NCBI GenBank assembly: GCA_905182995.1
Contig: CAJJDP010000072.1
Coordinates: 74,934-138,933, forward strand
DNA: 64,000 nucleotides
Reading direction: 5' to 3'
DNA from: Paramecium octaurelia
Lineage: Eukaryota > Ciliophora > Oligohymenophorea > Peniculida > Parameciidae
Notes under the pieces: generated by a model
Seen by the model: only the letters and a program-made list of their open reading frames with translations
Databases searched by the model: none
Told to the model about the DNA's origin: nothing
In this document: positions 1-11,951 of the stretch, piece by piece
Position numbering within the stretch: the first letter of the stretch is position 1
Layout of the letters: each line of letters starts with the position of its first letter
Program-made: the position numbers and the translations under genes

Positions 1-261
1 AAATTACACCAATCACTTCCTCCCAAAAAGCGTCGTATTTTTCAATGCTACGTTAAGAACTCAGTGGTCATAGACAATGGCTATGTATTGTCTTAGAAAC
101 AGCATTACTTGCAAGGAAACTTCATCAAGAAGGCGTAATTCTCTCCCAAGAAACAGCTAAAGCATAACTATATTGGACCCATACTGCAACAAATAAAAAT
201 ATATGAGAAAAATAAATTAATTGGAAAGAACGATTCCATTATCAAATAGTTTACAAGATGA
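1..261 (+). CDS. C-terminal end of an unidentified protein (5' cut by window edge)
   Basis: Frame 1 is open from the first base to TGA at 259-261 with TAG and TAA read as Gln. The visible 86 residues are basic and hydrophilic, with Lys-Lys-Arg-Arg near the left edge and several Ser-Pro-Lys and Gln-Lys steps. No domain is recognisable in this tail, so no function is offered. It is followed by about 210 bp of AT-rich spacer before the next gene on the same strand. Confidence 0.6.
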
Positions 262-474
262 GCCCAGAGAATATACTAGTGACTTCCATATTGTTTTAAA
301 TTATTAATAAAATTATCATAAAAATTTATTGGCTTTTTATAAAATAAAAATAATCTTTAATCTTTATTAAATTCACTTATTTTATTAATTTATGTATAAA
401 TGGTTTTTACTCATTGTATAATTCTGAAAAGTTTGAATCAAATAATTTTCTTAATTTATATTAATATCTTGAAA

Positions 475-1019
475 ATGAAATCATCATCAAAGGGGATTTT
501 GAAGAAGTAATCACAACAAGATATAGATATGTATTGAAATGAATTTTATTGTAGGAAGAAAGAATTGCATTGGGATGAGCATACAATACAGTAAGGAATA
601 TTCCAAATTTATTAGATAACAAGACTTGGAGAGAGGAAACAAGACGAAAATTGATGAACCTAAAACACCTTATGAAGATGATATTATACAATAAAATCAG
701 CAGGAAGATAAAATTGAAGTAGAAGATGAAATCGAGCAAGATTTGGTATAGGCTTAATTGAATAAACAAAAATTGCAACAAGTAAAGTAGGGTCCCTTAA
801 ATGTAGCAACATCAAAAGAAATTGGATATCGAAGAATTGAATAAGAGATTGAAGGAGGATTTGGAGAGGGAAAGAAAAAACATGGATGATGATGATTCTG
901 CAGAAGAAGAGGAAAAAAGAAAAAAACATGAAGATTTTGTCAAGAAAAGAAAATAACACTACAATGAGAAGAATTTAATTAGAGATGCCATGCATAAAAA
1001 ATAGTTTGAGGACTAATGA
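475..1019 (+). CDS. Protein phosphatase 1 inhibitor-2 (IPP-2) family protein
   Basis: Regulator of protein phosphatase 1 in cytosol and nucleus. Four exons with introns at 531-554, 591-615 and 782-806 (24, 25, 25 nt, all GTA...TAG) give 156 residues. The family's three hallmark segments occur in order: KGILK near the N-terminus (PP1 docking), then HWDEHTIQ and KIDEPKTPYEDD, then a C-terminal KRKQHYNEKNL matching the conserved Lys-x-His-Tyr-Asn-Glu helix that enters the PP1 active site. An acidic, coiled stretch lies between. Length and order match short protist IPP-2 proteins. The Thr of KTPY is the site phosphorylated by GSK3 in animals. Without the introns the frame breaks three times, so splicing is well supported. 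Confidence 0.9.
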
Positions 1020-1040
1020 ATTATATAACATTTAATAAAA

Positions 1041-2099
1041 TCAATTGGATTAAATTTGATTTCCAGATATATTGTACTAAGTAATGTATTATGTTGACCC
1101 TGTGACGAATAGTCTGTAAGATCCAATTGTTGTAGACAGGAAAATTGGATGAACTATCACACTTAGTTTAGTATTCATCTTAACATTCACTTAAATTGTT
1201 TGAATGTAATTATCAGCATTTGATTAGGCTAGCACCTTACCAAATTGATCCTGTAAAATCAAAGAATACGAATCCAAAGCCAAAAGAGGAGTCAACACAA
1301 ATGTGACTATTTAATTAAACGGAAGACCACCAATTTGATAGGCATCATCCCCTTAACAAACATCACTCTCTACTAAAAATGATGTATCCAATTGAATAGT
1401 CTTAGCATAACTGCTTTAATAAAACTCGTACAAAGGATATGTTCTAGTACTGCTACCATCATAATCTATGGTAACCGTCTTCACTATTTTAGTACCATTA
1501 AGATAGTTTCCATTAAGATCTACACTGTATCCATGATCTCCTATTGGTCCTAAGGGTCCCAAGGGTCCTAGAGGCCCTAATGGTCCAATTGGGCCAAGTG
1601 CTGACCATAAACCAAAGGCTCTTAATTGTACAGCAAAGTCATTGGATTCAAATAAGGTTTTCCCTGGATCTTATTATCCATAATATTGAGTTGTGGCCAA
1701 AGGACCTTTATAACCCAATGGACCGTCTTTTGACATGGGAGCTCCATACTAAATTTGGCTCCATTGGATTATCTACTATATATTAGTAGGCAATTAGATT
1801 TATCCAAAATAGTTGGAGGGGTACCAAAAAGGATTGGAGAGAGGTCCCAGGGAAGATAATGGTCCATAAGGGCCCAATGGTCCCAAATATCCAAGACAGC
1901 TGCTAGAACTCAGGTATTGATAGGGTGGTAAACCTGGAACCTTAGCTGGATCAATTTTAGGACAGACTGTATTGAGATCCACATTTGTTATGGAATTGGC
2001 TGTTGTAATCAACATCTTCGAGTAATTGTTGCTCCATCCTGTGTTTGCTGAGTTAGAACAGGCATGGCTAATCACTATGAAGAGGGGGATTATAATCAT
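1041..2099 (-). CDS. Secreted protein with Gly-Pro repeat blocks
   Basis: Single exon, 352 residues, ATG at 2097-2099 (minus) to TGA at 1041-1043. The N-terminus is a short hydrophobic signal-like segment (MIIIPLFIVISHA). Two blocks of Gly-Pro-Leu/Ile-Gly-Pro repeats follow, one around residues 75-90 and a cleaner one around 170-185 (GPIGPLGPLGPLGPLGPIG). The rest reads as a beta-rich domain with Tyr, Thr and Asn. The repeats resemble a minimal collagen-like or extended surface spacer, but the exact family is not recognised. It converges with the IPP-2 gene, with only 21 bp between the two stops. Confidence 0.72.
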
Positions 2100-2533
2100 A
2101 ATGTTCTATTTTAAAATAATTTTCTTTTTAGATATTGAAATTATGTTAAAAAGTAATTAATAATGCAAATTATGATAAATATATAACATTAATATTGAAT
2201 AAAATTCGATATTATTAATTATCATTCGTATTATAATAATGTTATATATAATAATTGACTCATCAAATAAAATTGACCTTACAACTGAGAAATTGATTTT
2301 ATATTATGGATTATCTATTGATTTAAATTATTCGCCAAAATTTAATTAACGTCCTTATTATGATCACAAAATCTAGAATTGAATTTTTAAATAAGTATTT
2401 GACACTTAACATAGTACAGCCATTCTGAGGTGGATCATCTGATCGATCTATGGATTCAACTACTATTAGACATTGAAATATAGTCTCTGTAGATTTTCTA
2501 CCTCTTTATTGTGATCAACAACAATATAGGCAA

Positions 2534-3019
2534 ATGATTACGCTATTAAGGAAGATTTAGCATTTATCATTAAGTGCTATGGACCCAAAACAATTAAGAA
2601 TCATCTAAGAAATGTTAAGAGCACCTATTTTAAAATATATTGTTGAATAGAAATTTAGAGTATACAAAGTTATTTATGAATTGATTTAAATAGTAATAAT
2701 TATAATGTTTCATTCATAACCAATTATAGGAGAATTAATAAACAATCACGTTAATTTAGCCAATTAACTCATAAAACAAAAAGAAGAATTATGTTACCAA
2801 CATTCAAAGAATATGGATGCATTTGCTGATTGTATGCTAATTAAAGAGAAGAGATTTAAGAAATTATAGATGAAATCTGAAATATTCATTAGATTTTGTG
2901 AATTAAAATACGAGAATTGTCTAAAAGACAAGGAAGAGCAAGCTTGCTTAAAGAGGGTTAACAACCTTTTCGATGATTTCAATTATCATATGAAATATGA
3001 GAATGTGTAGAAATTATGA
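2534..3019 (+). CDS. Small alpha-helical protein with paired cysteines; 5' end uncertain
   Basis: Open to TGA at 3017-3019; the ATG at 2534 gives 161 residues. The frame stays open a further 50 bp upstream with no ATG, so a short upstream exon is likely. The C-terminal half is Lys/Glu-rich and helical with spaced cysteines: Cys-x13-Cys, then after about 20 residues a Cys followed by two more Cys. The pattern is reminiscent of mitochondrial twin-cysteine proteins, but the spacing does not match CX3C or CX9C, so no assignment is made. A similar layout occurs at 15601-15974. Confidence 0.5.
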
Positions 3020-3131
3020 TTTATTATTAATTTTAAATTCTGGCATTTATTATTGTATTATAAATGATTTGGGAATGGCTATGTAATATAAATTTGGTGT
3101 AATGGATTATAGTTATTATATTTGATTGGTT

Positions 3132-4568
3132 TCATAAAAACATCATATTATCACTTACAATATCATTAGTCTAGACTTAAACTTACATCTATAAATTCTT
3201 TTTTTGGATAGTTTAAACACATTATTTTTCTTGGTTGACTAATTGCTCATAAGTTTCAAGATATAATAATTGTTCCTCAATCTTTTCCATTTACACAGAG
3301 ATCATTTGCTTTAAATTTTCATCCATTTTATCTGGTTCCTAACTCTAAATGACTTCAATATTGGGCAGTTTAAGCTTATCCAATTGTGACTTGAAAGAAG
3401 CAACTCCCAATTGAATAGGGTTACTCATATCATTATGGAATGTGATGTGTTCCTAAGGGTGTTACTGAAGATATTTTACTTTTTATGGTTTTTTTGGGAT
3501 GGAAGGTTCTTTATCCAAAGATGGAAATAGGTTTGAATATGGAAGTTACAGATACATTTTAACAATTTCAGTCAGAGATCGTTTTGTAAAGTATTTAGCA
3601 ATTTCATTCCATTTTTAATTGTGTTTGTTAACCAATTCAAGCAATCGATAAATCTCTTCTTGAGTCCAAGGTGCATATTTCTAGGTTTATTGGAATTATT
3701 CTAAGAATAGTAAGAAAGATACTTACAGAAATCTTCGTTTTTCAAAAATTTGGGATATTTTTTATCAAGGAAACAATTATTGCACAACAATAATGGTTGT
3801 AATTGAAAGGATGCTAAATTATCCTTTTTCTATTAGTGGAATGGATAAGCTTTCATATCACATATATGACATCTATGTAATGAACATAAATGCTTACTCA
3901 TAATGAGGTTCACTATGGAAATTGATTTGATTGCTTTGGAAATTGAGTTTAAGTCTTTCTAAGAAAGTGCCATTTTATTGATACACTTGTCCTTAATTTG
4001 GAAGATTGTTGGGATTGTATTAGAAATTGATTAATCCCCAATGTTCTAAGAAAGTGTAGACTCTCAATAAAGATGAAGCATCTCCACTTATGAAATTGAG
4101 ACAATCAGTAAATTTAAGATATTTACTTTGGGTGCTTATCCACTTTTATAAGATGTTATTCCTTATTTTCATGTAAGTGAGAGGAGTCTTATAGTTGCCC
4201 TTATAATATGAAATGTCATTGTGAAAATGTTGATGGAAAAATTCTGGCAGGGAATCCTTTTCGATTTCATGGATTGAATCAATCTGAAACCAACGAGCAG
4301 GAGCTGGGATGATGGCTTCCCAATTTTGAAGAAACCAATCTTTCTAAAAAGGCTGAAGTCCAATTATTACCTTGCTTTGTGTTGTTTCTTAGGGGATGTT
4401 AGTAGTGGTGTTTTCTCTTTTAACAAGTGGTGCAATTGATTATATTTAAGGCTTTGGAATCAACTTTCGCTATTCTGTTTGCACTTCTAGTACTTCATAC
4501 CCAGTTGGTACTTTATGTAGTAAAATTGTAATTTGTGAATTTTTGCTTTCAGGTCTTCTGTTGTACAT
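3132..4568 (-). CDS. SWI3/SMARCC-like chromatin-remodelling subunit (SWIRM, zinc finger, SANT)
   Basis: Likely core subunit of a SWI/SNF-type nucleosome remodeller. Introns at 4344-4370, 3959-3986 and 3701-3726 (27, 28, 26 nt) give 451 residues. After a basic N-terminus, a SWIRM-like domain begins at DWFLQNWEAIIPAPARWF and ends with FLEHWGLINF, the typical final SWIRM helix. Next is a Cys/His cluster (CSLHRCHICDMKAYPFH ... LLCNNC), like the ZZ finger between SWIRM and SANT in SMARCC, RSC8 and ADA2. Then a SANT/Myb helix bundle follows (PWTQEEIYRLLELV ... KWNEIAKYF). The C-terminal third is a coiled coil, as expected for dimerising SWI3 proteins. The order fits SWI3/RSC8 better than ADA2, where the ZZ finger is N-terminal. 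Confidence 0.85.
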
Positions 4569-5392
4569 TCCTAAAAATAATAGAATGTAAAAAGTGAGAT
4601 TATAATAGAATGAGTGTTGGCAATCAGGTATATGTAAGAGGAGGTTAATCAATATGGAGATTCAAGGTCGATTCCAGTTGTTGCCTCCAAATCATAATCC
4701 TGTTACCTCATATACTCTAGAGACTCAAAATGTGTTCCAATTAGATTGGAAAACATAATGAATTTCATCTAGAAAAGTATATTAAATTATTTATATCAAA
4801 TATTTTACCTTTTTGAATCTAATTTGTTCAAATGTTTTGTTCTCTAAAAGAAAATAATTATCTTTTTAAAAATCCAATAGACAACTAAATATGCTAAGAA
4901 ATTCAATATCAAAAATCAAATAGAGCACCTTTTATGTAAATATAATACACTCACATCATTAATCTATTCAAGATTAAAAATTCATAAATTTAATATCAAT
5001 ATTATTATATAAAGAATCAGAATTACATACAAAGTTAAGACAATATATTGTTAAAATTATTCACATTCAAAAATTATTAAAATGAAAATTGTTAATTAAA
5101 TATAAATGGATCAATTCTAATAATAGGTGAATAGTTCATATTACTGTAACAATAATATTTACTAATTCATTAATATCTAAGATTATATATGGACAATTTA
5201 ATAATAAGATTAGAATGGATATTGAGAAATTAGAAAACAAAGTATAACAAAACAAGGAAGACTGTGGAGGGAATTTATACTGCCCTAGCTGAGTTAGTTA
5301 GAAAATTGAAATTAAGAAAATATATAGTTGGTAGTTCTTTTATAGGTATATTTTAGTATGGCACCTTAGTTGCTTTCATTAAGATATGAAAT
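4569..5392. other. Gene-free AT-rich spacer
   Basis: No frame of useful length survives in either strand under the ciliate code. 4570-4800 lies upstream of the SWI3-like gene and probably holds its promoter; a short upstream exon there cannot be excluded because the frame is open for about 80 bp before the chosen ATG. Nothing else is recognisable. Confidence 0.5.
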
Positions 5393-8300
5393 TAGGCTAC
5401 TTGCCAAATGTTTCAAATTCAACTAAGGCATATTTACTTGAACTTTGAATAAACTCTTTTTCAGAATGCAAATTAGCTTGATAAAAATAAAAGAAACTTC
5501 ATAAAGGCAATAGCTTGAGAAATAATATATAAAATTTAAATTTTTATTTTATTTTAAGATTTCCATTTATAGGCAATATATCTTTATGTCTATATAATCA
5601 GTTCCGCATTCTTTATTTATTTATCAAAACTTCGTTGCAAAGGTATTTAATTTTATATTTAATCTAAAATGAATAGATTTTAAATTATTTCCATTATACA
5701 TTTTAAAATAATTATATAAATAAAAATTATAAATAATATCATTTAAATTTTAAAATCTAATATATTTTAGTTTTATCACTGCCATTACAATAAATCCTAG
5801 ATTGTTTTAGAAGATTCAGAATTATAAATAGAATATTTGATTGATAGACTTCATTAATTAAGTAGAATTATTATTTAATAATGTTTTTACTATTTATATT
5901 TCATGAAATCTTATTCATATAATAATAATCGATTTCATTATAAATCTCTTCTGAAATTAGCTCATAATTTCTATCAAAATTTGTTCTGTTGAAATTTAAT
6001 ATTTCTGCATCATCCTCGTTCAGAACATAATTATTTTCAAAAGATTTTTCTGACTTAGGAGTTAAAACCATTTCACTATCTTTCTACTGAAACAAGCTTA
6101 TCTTTATTCCTATTTAATGGGATTTAAGAAACTCATTTCTGAATTTGGATGATCTCATAACGAAATACAGCCTAGATATCTCATACAATAAATTCAAATA
6201 ACTTAGCTTTTTTTGCATCTAGCCTGAAACTTTGTCATAAAATTTCTTGTAAATCTTAGGATCTATTTTTATCTTATTTAAGCTAACTTCAACCATTTTT
6301 CCCCTCCAATTCTTTTTAATTTATATTCGTTTAAATTCTGGATAATAAAAACTTATGATCTCCTTTAATACCTTCTTATTTAAGTAATATTCATTTAAAA
6401 ACATAATGAAGTATTTTATAATAAAGAGCACTGATACAATTGATCCAACATTTGCTAATAAATCTCCTAAACGCGGATACTCCAATATTATTTTTTCTTA
6501 AGTCCCTTTCATAGCTAGATAAATTGCTCCAAGTGATTAGGCCTTAAATCCTTTTGAGCAATATTCAACAGAATTCGTAGAGGTTTGTATTTAAGCATCA
6601 ACAATATATTCCTTATATTGAGAGGGACCAAATAATAACTTATTTTAGAGCTCAAATAATGTGGTTTTCAAAAAAATTGCTAATGAATTGCAAAACTACT
6701 CCTCTATTGATACAAAGTATTCTGAGTAGCCGCGTTATTCTTTTCCATCCCGAGGATCTATTGTTGTCGAATAAAATTCAATTATAACCTCATTGCCTAA
6801 TTAAGCAAAAAATTGTTCTTTTAATTCTTGAGATGCGCATTTTTCACCAGGTTGTAAATATGTCTCTTCACATAACACTATTTATATATACATTTCATTC
6901 TAAGTGTATATATAACCTTCATAATAAGTAAAAGCAAATTTCATATCTGGTACATAGAGATCTCCATAGGACTCTACGACATGATTTTTTATTAATTGAA
7001 GCTCAGTCAATGAGTTGTTATTAGAGTACATTACGAGTGGCAATAAAATATTATTTACAAATGGATCAATACTTTCCTCATTAAATCTCCAAAAGTAAAG
7101 TCTTATCACATCCTAACTTAAATCTAGCAAAGAATAGTCAGAAATGTAATTTTAACGTGAAATTTTTGGGCTCATCTAATTAGTTTGCCAGAGGTAAGCA
7201 ATCCAGATTACGTAAGCTAAACTAACTGAAAAGATTGTGATCGTTATTAATCCCCCAAAAGTACTTTTGTATTTTGTTTATCCATAATCTATGTTTTATA
7301 CACCAGAAGTAGACATTTATTTTATAAAAGTTTAAAAAAGTCTTGACCATATGATTTAAGGCATTGTACATAAGAATGACGAAATGAAGGAAGAAAGCAA
7401 GAAGTGCTCTTATTTGAAAGAATAAAGAAGTATATTGTGAGTTTGATGGAATAATGGCCAAAGAGAGTTTATAATTTTAAATGGAATTGATTTTAAACTT
7501 ATAAAAAATTTTGTTTGATAAATAAAGCAAGAGTTATTTGAAAAGGTCAAATTCTTTACATCAGATGTTGATATAAAGAAGGCTAAAAAAATTGTTTTGA
7601 ATACTTTAGGATCTTTGAAACTCATCAGAGTAAGGATAATCAAACATTAACTAAATAATAGCAACATACGTTAATGGAACAATAAAATATGAGAATGAAA
7701 TAATAATGTATTATCATTGTATCTACCTTCCTTCCCATAGATAGAGATTTTTAAATACTCACTTTAATAAAGTGTAGACAATTAATTGTATACCAAACCT
7801 CTAAATCTAAAAATCAATATAAATACAAAGGTTTCTATAAGATAAATTTTCTGTCTCTTTTAAAATAATGCAAATAGTTTGATAGTTATTATATTAATTT
7901 TAATAAAAAAGTCATAAATCTTATTGTACAAATGGAACACCAAAGAAATCTGCCTTTTTTAGAGTTTTCATAAATTAATATCTAATTATGAATAATATAT
8001 GATTTGATAGGTCAAATTAAAGATATTTTGAGCAAATCATAAGCTACCTTGCCCAAAGGTGGCATACTTCAAATAAAACAGCTTAGGCAATGATTTCAAA
8101 TTCTATCTTTTTATTAATGCTGGATTTAATAATAATTTTTATAGTTAGAAAAAAATTATTTTTAATAAAAAGAAAGTTATATCAATAAAATTTTTTCATT
8201 GTATTAAGAAATTAAATAAGAACTGATGAAGGTAATTAAGAGTAGGTCAAGAGTCTAGTAGGATGAATTCTAATTTAATATCAGAATTCAATTCTCTTAT

Positions 8301-9290
8301 AGTAAAATGATTATTTACAACTTATCCATTAGATAAATTAATGTTAAATTTTTCATATTGATATTAAATGAAATTTTTGTGTAAAGGTACTCACCATTCC
8401 ATTTAAGTCACTCATCTTCGAGTATAAAATGGTAGAAGATAAATATTATTTAATTCTGTTTTATACTCTCTACAATTTTCTAATAATCCTTGAAAGAATA
8501 ATCTTACGATTTTTTTAGAGTATTTTTGAATTATTTACCTTAGATTGTCGAAATACTTGAAAAAGGATGGGTTTTTATAACAATGAAAATAAGTGTTGCT
8601 ATGAAAAATATACTTTTCCAAACATTTTTCTAAAATTAATTAAATTTATATATTTTCAATAAGAGCATAAAATTATTGAGACTATCTAAAAATTTGTTTG
8701 ATAGTTGTAAATTTTGATTACAACCAGCTATATTGTAATATTAGATATAAAATAGCATATCTGTAAAGCAAATGACTATAAAACCAAAACTATCAAAGTA
8801 ATCAGAAATTAAAATAAAATTACAGATTAAACAAAAAAAGAGTTTAAAAATAATAATAAATACTTATGAAGAAAATGGAAGTTAAATTTTGCAAATTTGT
8901 AAAACCAAATTTTATAAGTTTGGTCTTAAGGGGTTCTTCTATGCTATTTGAAATTGAAAAGCTATACTGTTCATAAATTGAAATTTCAGATATTGTTTAT
9001 TTTATTAGTCTTTTTACCTCCTTTTCATAAATTAGATGTATCTTCTGCATTTACATTCTCTAACAGGTAGTTATCTACATTAAATTCAATTTTTGTTCCT
9101 TTACAATTTCACCACAAATCTCGAAGAATTTTTATGTTTATATTCTAGAATTATGGGATTGGATTAAACCTTTGAGATTATTTTTGAAAAATAAATAACA
9201 AGAATTTATTTTTCATATTTAATCTATTAATATAATTATCGTTATATTCCATAATAAATTAGATAATCTTAATAAATTAGATAATCTTAT
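5393..9290. repeat. Left arm of a large inverted duplication
   Basis: Reverse-complementing this stretch aligns it to about 20318-24168. Paired coordinates sum to 29628 without net indel from 5901 to 7461 (matched to 22167-23727); a 19-bp net indel separates the arms just beyond. The outer edge is sharp at 5393; the inner edge is near 9285, where the left arm carries an extra tandem unit (AGATAATCTTA-type). Many substitutions and small indels show that the arms are an old duplication and not an assembly echo. The arm holds one membrane-protein gene and about 1.9 kb of non-coding DNA. Confidence 0.9.
5901..7364 (-). CDS. Two-pass membrane protein of unknown function, copy A
   Basis: Open from ATG at 7364 to TGA at 5901-5903, 487 residues. 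A short cytosolic N-terminus ends with the segment KYKSTFGGLITIT leading into a first membrane helix (FSVSLAYVIWIAYLW). A predicted luminal or extracellular domain of about 280 residues with cysteines follows, then a second helix (VGSIVSVLFIIKYFIMFLN) and a basic cytosolic tail of about 155 residues. I do not recognise the family; it resembles uncharacterised ciliate membrane proteins. The start is chosen because sequence upstream of this ATG is not kept in frame between the two arms, whereas everything downstream is. Confidence 0.65.
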
Positions 9291-9885
9291 TAGCAAAATT
9301 GTCAATCTGAAAAATTTAATTTTTTTTTGAATTTCATTTAGGATTGGTTATTTTACATATTTTGAGTTATAAAATCAAATTTCAAGATTTAATTTTCCTT
9401 AACAATTAATATATAAATCATGGAACGGAGTAATATTTTTGATGTTTCTCATTAATAGAGATTTAACCATATATTCCAAGTTCTAGTTTAGTGCCATTTA
9501 AAAAAAACACTAAATTTAATTAGAATATTTTAAATATCAATCAACTTCTCACATTCATTCAAAAGCAAATAATAAGAAACTAATTATTAAATAAGACTTA
9601 AATTAATAATATCTATTATTTTTACTTAAAATATCATCTTTATTAAGATCCTTAATAATGGTAATAGTAAAATTATGGAAGATTAATAAAATTAGAATTA
9701 TCAAAAATATTTCAATCAAGATTTTTGAATAAAATTTTAACTAAAGAATCAAAGACATTTTAATAATCAAAATAATCCTGTCTTAGAATGTTTCTTTTAA
9801 CTAAGATATAAATACATATTATTATTAGTAGGATAATATAAATTAATTTGTTATAAATTATAGTATAATAATATATAAAACTATA
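7365..9885. other. 2.5 kb gene-free region, mostly shared with the other repeat arm
   Basis: Very AT-rich, with no plausible coding frame on either strand. The stretch 7640-9285 is nonetheless closely repeated in reverse orientation at about 20320-22000. Beyond 9290 the sequence is unique and equally poor in genes. Nothing RNA-like (tRNA cloverleaf, snoRNA boxes) was recognised. Confidence 0.5.
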
Positions 9886-10393
9886 ATGGGAAATAATTTT
9901 TGTTATACCAAGAGTGGAATGCAGTCCACGATGTCTCAATTATTATGCGAATAGAAATTTAATGGATGTGATGTGCTTTTAACGGCGGGGAACATAGAGA
10001 ATGAGTCAGTAGATTGCATAGTTTGGCCAACTGATTAGCAATTTTCAAATGTTCCTTAGAATGATAAACCTACATTTATACCAGCGAATGGGAATTGCAT
10101 TTTTGTAGGATCAACCAAAAGTAATTACTTAATTAAAAAGATTAGAGAACAAAAAAAATTATATATTGGCTGTTGTTCAAGAAAATAATGAAATGAGTTT
10201 CTAGGATTAGCAGGATGAGGAGAGGCAATTAATATATGAGACCATTCAAAATAGTCTGAAGATGGTATCAATTGAATCAAGGTTAGGCAAATGCCCGATA
10301 AATGAGATCCATAGCATTTCCAGTGTTCTAATCAAAAGACCACACTACATCGGCGACAATAATGATTATGGCTATAAAATTGTTTATCACTGA
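9886..10393 (+). CDS. Possible macro-domain-like protein
   Basis: ATG at 9886, one intron at 10121-10145 (25 nt, GTAATT...TTAG), TGA at 10391-10393; 160 residues. The order of a predicted early strand (CDVLLTAGNIENESVDCIV), a middle strand (YILAVV) and a late segment resembling the SIAIPLI strand of macro domains (INEIHSISSVLI) suggests a degenerate macro (ADP-ribose-binding) fold. The glycine loops are not convincing, so this is tentative. The same frame stays open for 77 codons past the TGA, to 10624; see findings. Confidence 0.4.
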
Positions 10394-10724
10394 ACAGAAG
10401 TCGGATTCAGTGACTAAAATCTGTATTTCATTGAATGTAAGAATTTGATCCTTATAGATGTACTTCCTTTTAGCAAATTGAATAGGTGGCTAGTTTTAAG
10501 TGGGTATTTTAGCAGGTATTCGAACAACATAACTCGACCAAATCCAAATCGTACTCAAGTACAATAAATCCTACTTTTATGGAGGAATTCAAATCGATAA
10601 GGTTAATTTAATAATAAGCTGTGAAAGAAGGCACTCCTTGATATAATTAATGAATGCAATTTAATAATATAAAAATTTTGATGAAAATACAAAAAGTCGT
10701 TTTCTATGCAGATTAATAAATTAA

Positions 10725-11919
10725 ATGAAGATTATTGCATTTCTCTGTGTTGTGATTGCTTTGTCATCAGCCACCGAAGCCATCGACCTCTTTAATACAG
10801 TACAAACAACGTAATACTTAGTTACCGAAAACAGATTTCGGAAGAACAATATTGCAAACAGTCCAAATGGAATTATCAAATGGATCAGCAGTAGATTCAG
10901 TAGTTGACTCATTGAATGAAATATTAAATTCAGCTGAATAAGAAAAAGGAGCTATTCAAGCTAATTTGAGAAACAGACAAGCTTAATGTCAAACAAGACA
11001 AGATGATGCTTAGAGTGTTATTGATAGAGCAAATGCCAAGAGAGCTGATGATGAGAGAAAACGTATGTTTGCATTCATATCCTAGTACCATTACTCAATG
11101 AGGAATTGATTAATAAATAGGAATAAGCATTAGTGAAAGACTCTGAAGAACAAAGAAACAATGACAAACTTGCACTCATTACGGCTACAAGAGAATAACA
11201 AAAACAAGAATACTAAGAAAGAAGAAATGAATTAACTAACTATGTGGCAGCTTTGGGAGAAGCCAAATCAATCGTTTCTGGATTAGGTTCTGTTAGCTTC
11301 TTGCAAGTCAATTCAAATGAACACTATCTCAAATTCAGTATACCTCTTATGCATTATTTTTAGAGGAAGCACATCCAACACCCAGAGGTTATGGCATCAT
11401 GGTTGAATTGTTATTAAAAGCATCAGCTCAAGCAAAAACTCCAGAATAAGTTGAGAGACTCGTTGCTACAATTCAGGGATTAATTGATTCCATCTATGAA
11501 CTCCAAAAATAAGAATTATTGGTTGATGATGCAAGAGAAGTCGAATTCATTAGACAAAGGTATTTAGTATAACTTATAGATAGAGAGATCTTACTCTTAG
11601 CCAATCAGACTTTGGCTGCATCTGTTGCAGAATTGAAGGCTTAAGTCTTGCATTTACAATAAGACATTGTTGAAGTTACCAATGATGTTAACACCAACAA
11701 ATAAATTGCAGCCATCAAAACTAAGGAACTTAATGATTGGGTCAAAACTTGCTCAGACGAAGAGAAGAATCTCAGAGCCATCTTTGATAGCAGGTAATTC
11801 AGTGTATCTAATCTTTTAGAGTTGGATAAGTGGAAACAGTCAATCAAATACTCATAATATTCAATTCAGGTTTAAGTTAAGAATTAAGAAAGTCAATTGC
11901 AGAAATATAACTAAATTGA
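10725..11919 (+). CDS. Trichocyst matrix protein (TMP) precursor
   Basis: Secretory-granule core protein that crystallises in trichocysts and expands on discharge. Five exons; introns at 10800-10821, 11063-11085, 11338-11363 and 11794-11819 (22, 23, 26, 26 nt); 365 residues. It begins with a signal peptide (MKIIAFLCVVIALSSATEA). The mature part carries the family's landmarks: FGRTILQTVQMELSNG, a heptad-rich coiled coil with Gln/Asp/Arg, the Gly-rich AALGEAKSIVSGLG hinge, a second coiled coil, and a Trp-Val-Lys-Thr-Cys segment near the C-terminus. Precursors of this family are cleaved into two acidic polypeptides. It converges on the CCDC gene, with 32 bp between stops. This is the best taxonomic marker in the window. 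Confidence 0.9.
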
Positions 11920-11951
11920 TAACATAAAATCAATATCATAAATAGGATCAT

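Noticed and set aside
4169-4363. Minus-strand frame MDFSLFRKIGFFKIG
   Set aside because: It is a shadow frame of the SWIRM-domain exon; it crosses a predicted intron and does not match the domain.
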